8,676 nt of DNA from Bacillota bacterium (GTDB taxonomy: Bacteria; Bacillota; Clostridia; UBA1381): positions 1-8,676 of the forward strand of contig JAJQAT010000175.1 in the NCBI GenBank assembly GCA_021203665.1, read 5' to 3'. A program made the translations under genes and the position numbers. Position 1 is the first letter of the stretch. Every line of letters starts with the position of its first letter. The notes beneath the pieces were generated by a model. That model did no database searches. It was given only the letters and a program-made list of their open reading frames with translations, and had not been told where the DNA came from. This document shows, in pieces, positions 4,444-8,676 of the stretch.

Positions 4444-5793
4444 ATGGAAAAAACCAAAGGTATACACATCTGGCTGTACACTATTCTTACAGCGGGAATT
4501 ATAGCGGCGCTGATATGGGGATTTACAGCATCAAAAAGCGCCAAAGCGCTTGAAATTACCAATGAAAATCAATATAACAGGGCGTTCCACGAGCTTGTGG
4601 GATATGTGGACGAGATAGACACCCTTTTGAGCAAGGCGCAGCTTACAAAAAGTCCCGCGCAGATGGCGACGCTTTCAAGCGACATTTTCCGTCAAAGCGC
4701 CGAGGCAAAATCCTGTCTGGGACAGCTCCCGACCTCTCAGGTACAGCTTGACAACACCTCCAAATTTCTGTCGCAGGTGGGCGACTATACCTATGTGCTG
4801 TCGCAGTCGATGATAAACGGAGATGAAATTTCTCAGGAGGAATACGATAATCTCGCCTCAATGAACGAATACGCGTCAAGTCTTAAAACAACGCTTTCCG
4901 ATATACAGTCGCGAATTTACAGCGGCGAGGTCAGCATTTCCGCGTCAAACGGGAAGAAAAGCGGCACCGTTGCCGACGCGGCGGGAAACGGCATACTTGA
5001 GGACCTCGAAAACGTGGAAAAATCCTTTGACGAATACCCGTCGCTGATATATGACGGACCATTCTCCGAGCATATCGAAAATATAGAATCGGTAATGCTG
5101 AAAAGCTCCTCGGACATATCGCAGGAGGAGGCTTTGACAAGAGCCGAGAATTTCCTGGGAATAAGCGGTATGACATTTGAGGGACTTTCGGAAAACACCG
5201 CCATACAGGCGTACACCTTTATAAAGGACACGGAAAACGGTCAAATTTCGGTCAGCATAACAAAAAAGGGCGGATATGTGCTTTCTTATCTTAACAGCCG
5301 CGATATTGACGGAGAAAATCTCGACATTGCCGCGGCTACGGAAAAGGCGGCTCAGTTCCTGCAAAAGAACGGTTTCTACAGCATGGCTGACAGCTATTAT
5401 GAAAAATCCGGCGGAATTGCCACAATCAACTTCGCGTATGTTCAGGACAACGTAACCTGCTACAGCGACCTTGTAAAGGTGCGCGTCGCTCTCGATAACG
5501 GCGATATAGTCGGTATCGAGTCAAAGGGGTACCTTATGAATCACACTCAGCGCGATTTATCCTCTCCGGCGCTTACCATGGAGGATGCTCACGCAAAAAT
5601 CTCCGCCGGTCTTGAGGTCTCCGGCACAAAGCTCGCGCTTGTTCCCAAGGACAGTATGCGCGAGGTGCTTTGCTATGAATTTAAGGGCGCTTTTAACGGC
5701 AAGAATTTTATAGTATATGTAAACGCGGAAAACGGACGCGAGGAGGAAATCTTCCTGCTTATCGAATCCGAGAACGGCATACTGACAATTTAA
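4444..5793 (+). CDS. ypeB: Germination protein YpeB
   Basis: A 449-residue YpeB homologue (PF14620). YpeB is needed to place and stabilise SleB in the spore and is co-transcribed with it. Residues 8-28 (HIWLYTILTAGIIAALIWGFT region) form a signal anchor. Residues 40-200 are a helical region beginning NENQYNRAFHELVGYVDEID. The last 230 residues contain three PepSY-like repeats, roughly 220-290, 295-370 and 375-449, each with a helix then beta strands (for example SQEEALTRAENFLGI and TMEDAHAKISAGLEV). Length matches Bacillus YpeB. The start follows AAAGGAA by 7 bases. The pair ends at a terminator at 5802-5837. Confidence 0.93.
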   Translation: MEKTKGIHIWLYTILTAGIIAALIWGFTASKSAKALEITNENQYNRAFHELVGYVDEIDTLLSKAQLTKSPAQMATLSSDIFRQSAEAKSCLGQLPTSQVQLDNTSKFLSQVGDYTYVLSQSMINGDEISQEEYDNLASMNEYASSLKTTLSDIQSRIYSGEVSISASNGKKSGTVADAAGNGILEDLENVEKSFDEYPSLIYDGPFSEHIENIESVMLKSSSDISQEEALTRAENFLGISGMTFEGLSENTAIQAYTFIKDTENGQISVSITKKGGYVLSYLNSRDIDGENLDIAAATEKAAQFLQKNGFYSMADSYYEKSGGIATINFAYVQDNVTCYSDLVKVRVALDNGDIVGIESKGYLMNHTQRDLSSPALTMEDAHAKISAGLEVSGTKLALVPKDSMREVLCYEFKGAFNGKNFIVYVNAENGREEEIFLLIESENGILTI

Positions 5794-5801
5794 ACAACGC
5801 A

Positions 5802-5837
5802 AAAGGGTCAGCCTCATAAAAAGCTGACCCTTTAATT
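5802..5837. terminator. Bidirectional terminator between ypeB and hydG
   Basis: AAAGGGTCAGC (5802-5812) pairs perfectly with GCTGACCCTTT (5823-5833), 11 bp with a 10-base loop. AATTTT follows on the plus strand; on the minus strand the exit is T-rich only over the stem end (TTT, then TGCG), so it is stronger for ypeB. Confidence 0.85.
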
Positions 5838-7250
5838 TTAAAATCTGAAATCTCTTTCGCCGTGCTTTATCTTTTCTATGTTTTCTTTCGCTATTCTCTT
5901 TACGTTATCGTTCGGAATTTTCTCCAATTCCGCCTCTATAACCCTTCTGCCGTTTTTCGCGGTTTCCTCGGAGGCGTAATCAACAAGGTATTCCTCCAGC
6001 GTCATAAGGGCGTTGGGCTGACAGCAATTCTGTATCGCGCCCGTTTTGGCAAGCGACATAAAGCGGTCGCCCGTTCTGCCCTCTCTGTAGCAGGCTGTAC
6101 AGAACGACGGTATATATCCCAGCTCCAAAAGCCAGTTTACAACCTCGTCGAGCGTGCGCGTATCGCTTCTGTCAAACTGAGCCGTGTTTTCCTCCTCCGG
6201 CTCAACGTATCCGCCGACGCTTGTGCTTGACGCGCCGCTTATCTGCGATATTCCCAGCTCAAGAGCTCTTTTTCTGTTGCTCTCGCTCTCGCGCGTGGAA
6301 ACAATCATTCCCGTATACGGAACGGCAATTCTGATTATCGCTATAAGCTTCTGCCATATTTCATCGGGAACGGCGTTTGAAAAATCATTAACGTCAATAT
6401 CGTCCGCGGGGCATATTCTCGGCACGCTTATTGTGTGCGGTCCGACTCCGAACACCGCCTCGAGATGCTCGGCGTGCATAAGTATTCCCACAAGCTCATA
6501 CGCGTATGTGTCAAGTCCGAAAAGCACTCCCAAGCCGACATCGTCTATGCCGCCCTGCATGGCTCTGTCCATCGCCTCGGTATGATAGCAATAATCGTGC
6601 TTCGGTCCCGCCGGATGCAGCTCCTCATAATGCTTTTTATTGTAGGTTTCCTGGAACAGAATATATGTGCCTATTCCCGCTTCCTTTAATTTTCTGTAAT
6701 TTTCAACGGTCGTCGCGGCGATATTAACATTCACGCGGCGGATTGCACCGTTTTTGTGCTTTATTCCGTAAATCGTATTGATACACTCAAGTATATATTC
6801 AAGCGGATTATTAACGGGATCCTCGCCCGCCTCAAGCGCGAGACGCTTATGACCCATATCCTGCAAGGCGATGGTTTCCGCCTTTACCTGCTCCTGGGTG
6901 AGCTTTTTGCGGCAAATGGTCTTATTCTTCACATGATACGGACAGTACACGCAGCTGTTTATACAATAATTGGAAAGATACAGCGGAGCGAACATTACTA
7001 TTCTGTTTCCGTATATTCTTTGTTTTATATCGCGGGCAAGCGAGTACATTTCCTCCGCAAGCTCCGCGTCCTGACAGGCAAGCAGCACCGCAGCCTCACG
7101 GTGCGTAAGTCCCTTGCAGTCCTTTGCGCGCTCTATCAGGGACTTTACAAGCTCCTTGTTGTCCTTGTTTTGCTCGGCATATTCAAGGGATGCTCTCACC
7201 TCGGCATCGTCGATAAATTCATCGGCATTCATTGATTTTGCATTGTACAT
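5838..7250 (-). CDS. hydG: [FeFe]-hydrogenase maturation radical SAM enzyme HydG
   Basis: A 470-residue HydG. It cleaves tyrosine with S-adenosylmethionine to give p-cresol plus the CO and cyanide ligands, building the iron-carbonyl-cyanide precursor of the hydrogenase H-cluster in the cytoplasm. The radical-SAM motif is CINSCVYC (Cys96, Cys100, Cys103). The second cluster motif, CX2CX22C, uses Cys384, Cys387 and Cys410 (CTAC then NCCQPN), which separates HydG from ThiH. EAGEDP and RRVNVNIAATTVENY are also family-like. The ATG at 7250 follows GAAAGAAGG; an upstream in-frame ATG near 7379 would overlap the promoter, and the 43 added residues look non-coding. hydE, hydF and the hydrogenase are not in this window. 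The gene is monocistronic here, behind a vegetative promoter. Confidence 0.96.
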   Translation of the reverse strand: MYNAKSMNADEFIDDAEVRASLEYAEQNKDNKELVKSLIERAKDCKGLTHREAAVLLACQDAELAEEMYSLARDIKQRIYGNRIVMFAPLYLSNYCINSCVYCPYHVKNKTICRKKLTQEQVKAETIALQDMGHKRLALEAGEDPVNNPLEYILECINTIYGIKHKNGAIRRVNVNIAATTVENYRKLKEAGIGTYILFQETYNKKHYEELHPAGPKHDYCYHTEAMDRAMQGGIDDVGLGVLFGLDTYAYELVGILMHAEHLEAVFGVGPHTISVPRICPADDIDVNDFSNAVPDEIWQKLIAIIRIAVPYTGMIVSTRESESNRKRALELGISQISGASSTSVGGYVEPEEENTAQFDRSDTRTLDEVVNWLLELGYIPSFCTACYREGRTGDRFMSLAKTGAIQNCCQPNALMTLEEYLVDYASEETAKNGRRVIEAELEKIPNDNVKRIAKENIEKIKHGERDFRF

Positions 7251-7275
7251 TTTTATTACCTTCTTTCGATTTACT

Positions 7276-7304
7276 ATTGTATCACAAAAATTCGATTTGG
7301 TAAA
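7276..7304 (-). promoter_or_regulatory. Sigma-A promoter of hydG
   Basis: On the minus strand: TTTACC (7299-7304), a 17-base spacer ending TTGTGA, and TACAAT (7276-7281), an extended TGn -10. The leader is about 20 nt. The GTGATACAAT core is identical to that of the divergent shell-gene promoter. Confidence 0.6.
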
Positions 7305-7351
7305 CACATATTTTAAATTTATATCATTTTTATATAAATTTGTTTTTATTA

Positions 7352-7380
7352 TTGCAAAATATTCCGCCGAGTGATACAAT
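7352..7380 (+). promoter_or_regulatory. Sigma-A promoter of the BMC shell gene
   Basis: TTGCAA (7352-7357), a 17-base spacer ending AGTGA and TACAAT (7375-7380). The start near 7387 gives a leader of about 28 nt containing the CGGAGGG ribosome site (7403-7409). No dyad for a local activator is evident between the two divergent promoters. Confidence 0.6.
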
Positions 7381-7414
7381 TAAAGGGTATATTAATCGTG
7401 AACGGAGGGACGGC

Positions 7415-8128
7415 ATGAAAAATGATATGTTCGGCAAATGCGCGCTTACGCAGTTTGTGGGCGTCGGCGTATGCGATACAATCGGTCTGTATATCGCGAA
7501 TGTCGATGACGAGCTGAGAAAGCAAATGTCCATACCCGAAAAATTCCGTTCAATCGGTCTTGTCGGCTCGCGCACCGGCGCGGGTGCGCAAATTCAGGCT
7601 GTTGACGACGCCGTAAAGGCAACCTCGACAGAGGTTATATCAATCGAAATCCCGCGCGACACCAAGGGCTGGGGCGGTCACGGAAGCTTTATCATAATAG
7701 GCGGCGGCACTCCGTCTGACGTTAAGCGCGCCGTCGAATTATCGCTTGAATACATCGATATAAACGCCGGTGAAATTTACATAAGCGAAGCCGGACATAT
7801 GGAATTTCAATACAGCGCGCGAAGCGGATACGCCATAAACAAGGCGTTCGGCGTGCCTATAGGGCAGCCGTTCGGATTCGTGTGTGCGTCGCCCGCTCCG
7901 ATAGGTATGGTTATATCGGACATCGCCATGAAGGCGGCGGGTGTGGAGCTTATTAAAGCTCTCCGACCCGACAGCGGAACAAGCCATTCAAACGAGGTTA
8001 TTATTATATTTACCGGCGAAGCGTCAGCCGTCAAAACAGCGGTCAAGGACGCGCGCGGCGCGGGTATGCAGCTTTTGCGCGCGCTCGGCTCCGAGCCGCT
8101 GTCCGTGACAAAGCCGTACATAAACTGA
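7415..8128 (+). CDS. pduB: Tandem-BMC microcompartment shell protein, PduB/EtuB type
   Basis: A 237-residue shell protein with two BMC domains (PF00936), roughly residues 14-112 and 125-225; such proteins form trimers that act as pseudohexameric tiles in bacterial microcompartment shells. Family patterns are FVGVGVCDTIGLYIANVD (14-31), FRSIGLVGSRTGAGAQIQA (44-62), PRDTKGWGGHGSFIIIGGG (80-98), EAGHMEFQYSARSGYAINKA (125-144) and VPIGQPFGFVCASPAPIGMV (147-166). It lacks the roughly 35-residue N-terminal extension of full-length PduB, so it resembles the short PduB' form. The ATG at 7415 follows CGGAGGG; the in-frame extension to 7340 covers the promoter and is rejected. No other microcompartment gene, signature enzyme or encapsulation partner is in the window. 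The symbol denotes family; a propanediol role is not implied. Confidence 0.9.
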   Translation: MKNDMFGKCALTQFVGVGVCDTIGLYIANVDDELRKQMSIPEKFRSIGLVGSRTGAGAQIQAVDDAVKATSTEVISIEIPRDTKGWGGHGSFIIIGGGTPSDVKRAVELSLEYIDINAGEIYISEAGHMEFQYSARSGYAINKAFGVPIGQPFGFVCASPAPIGMVISDIAMKAAGVELIKALRPDSGTSHSNEVIIIFTGEASAVKTAVKDARGAGMQLLRALGSEPLSVTKPYIN

Positions 8129-8130
8129 AT

Positions 8131-8176
8131 AAAAAAGGCTGTCGGCAAATTATTGTCAACAGTCCTTTTTATTTTA
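8131..8176. terminator. Terminator between the shell gene and the last gene
   Basis: AAAAAGGCTGT plus GGCAA (8132-8148) pairs with TTGTC plus ACAG and CCTTTTT (8153-8170), with one mismatch and one bulged T. TTTTTATTTTAT follows on the plus strand; the six A at 8131-8136 give a T-run for minus-strand transcripts, so it can serve both convergent genes. Confidence 0.8.
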
Positions 8177-8192
8177 TACGCGCGCCGTCTCA

Positions 8193-8642
8193 CTACACAA
8201 CAAAAAAATATATTATGAAGAGCATTATCAATGCAGATATTACAACCCCGACGAAGATGCCCGCTATTTCCTCGTCCTTTGACGTGCTGTACGAAATTTG
8301 CGTTTTATCTTGCGGATTTTCCTCTTTATTTGCCGAACAGTCCGCGTTGATTTCATGCAGAAAATCGCCGTAGGTCGGTCCGCCGTCAAGAAAATCATCG
8401 GCGTACAAATCATCATGCACCGAACCGCTGTATGTTGACCCGCCGCCGCTAAACGCGCCCTGACTTCCGAGAATCGCTCCCATGGCAAGCATATCGCCGA
8501 GCGATCCGTATCCCATTCCGGCAGCCATTCCCGCCGCCTTATAGGGGTCGGGCTTGCCGTCCGCGCCGCGGCTTGCCTGTGCTGCCGCCCATATATCCGC
8601 GTCTCTAACCATGCCGTTAAGAAAGCTGTCAAAGTCTCCCAT
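8193..8642 (-). CDS. Unrecognised Gly/Ala-rich protein with a C-terminal membrane anchor
   Basis: A 149-residue protein of no family I recognise. Residues 1-35 look helical and soluble (MGDFDSFLNGMVRDADIWAA). Residues 36-70 are Gly/Ala/Met-rich (YKAAGMAAGMGYGSLGD). Residues 71-120 are Gly/Ser-rich then acidic, with DDLYADDFLDGGPTYGDFL. Residues 125-149 form one hydrophobic helix (IAGIFVGVVISALIMLFIIY) ending at the C-terminus, with no signal peptide: a tail-anchored topology with the bulk in the cytoplasm is likely. The ATG at 8642 has AGGTGA 5-6 bases upstream; a GTG at 8651 overlaps that site and is less likely. It is convergent with the shell gene and has its own promoter at the window edge. 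Coding status is supported by the ribosome site, promoter, terminator and coherent composition. Confidence 0.75.
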   Translation of the reverse strand: MGDFDSFLNGMVRDADIWAAAQASRGADGKPDPYKAAGMAAGMGYGSLGDMLAMGAILGSQGAFSGGGSTYSGSVHDDLYADDFLDGGPTYGDFLHEINADCSANKEENPQDKTQISYSTSKDEEIAGIFVGVVISALIMLFIIYFFVV

Positions 8643-8667
8643 ATTTATCACCTCGTCTTTTTATTTT

Positions 8668-8673
8668 ATTATA
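8668..8673 (-). promoter_or_regulatory. -10 box of the last gene's promoter
   Basis: TATAAT on the minus strand, about 26 bases before the ATG at 8642, with a start predicted near 8661. The -35 lies beyond the window, so this is a partial call. Confidence 0.4.
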
Positions 8674-8676
8674 TAC

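Noticed and set aside
7251..7379. Longer HydG start giving 513 residues
   Set aside because: The added 43 residues overlap the predicted promoter, lack a ribosome site and are atypical; the start at 7250 gives the family length.

Overview
The window looks like chromosome from an anaerobic, endospore-forming member of the Clostridia. The evidence is four sporulation or germination genes (an alpha/beta-type small acid-soluble spore protein, spoIIR, sleB and ypeB), a HydG radical-SAM enzyme for [FeFe]-hydrogenase maturation, strong AGGAGG-type ribosome binding sites, and AT-rich intergenic DNA with TTGACA/TATAAT-type promoters. I cannot name a genus from this sequence alone. No rRNA, tRNA, insertion sequence or CRISPR array is visible.

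Region 1-570 has no conventional gene. It holds two tandem small loci built like type I toxin-antitoxin systems: each has a tiny hydrophobic peptide on the plus strand, a 13-bp hairpin at or just after its stop codon, and a strong minus-strand promoter about 80-105 bases beyond the stop that would make an antisense RNA of about 90-95 nt. The second locus is the clearest. It has its own promoter, a 5'-end stem-loop, a Shine-Dalgarno sequence buried in a 9-bp hairpin, an 18-residue Leu/Ile-rich peptide, and an antisense RNA ending in a terminator. In the first, an ACG stands where the ATG would be expected.

Region 561-2797 (minus strand) is a two-gene operon: a CLC-family anion transporter most like the fluoride-exporting CLC-F branch, then a PF06541 (CmpB-like) membrane protein split by a +1 frameshift within a 26-base interval.

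Region 2830-5837 is a sporulation block. A SASP gene sits behind a good sigma-G-type promoter. spoIIR (minus strand) converges on it across a shared bidirectional terminator. sleB-ypeB leaves divergently from spoIIR behind a sigma-F/G-type promoter. Together these genes cover forespore-to-mother-cell signalling, DNA protection in the dormant spore, and cortex breakdown at germination.

Region 5838-8676 is metabolic or unknown. hydG (minus strand) converges on ypeB. Divergent from hydG is a lone tandem-BMC (PduB/EtuB-type) microcompartment shell gene, and the two share a 164-base intergenic region with paired vegetative promoters. The window ends with a minus-strand gene for an unrecognised Gly/Ala-rich protein with one C-terminal membrane helix, convergent with the shell gene across another bidirectional terminator.
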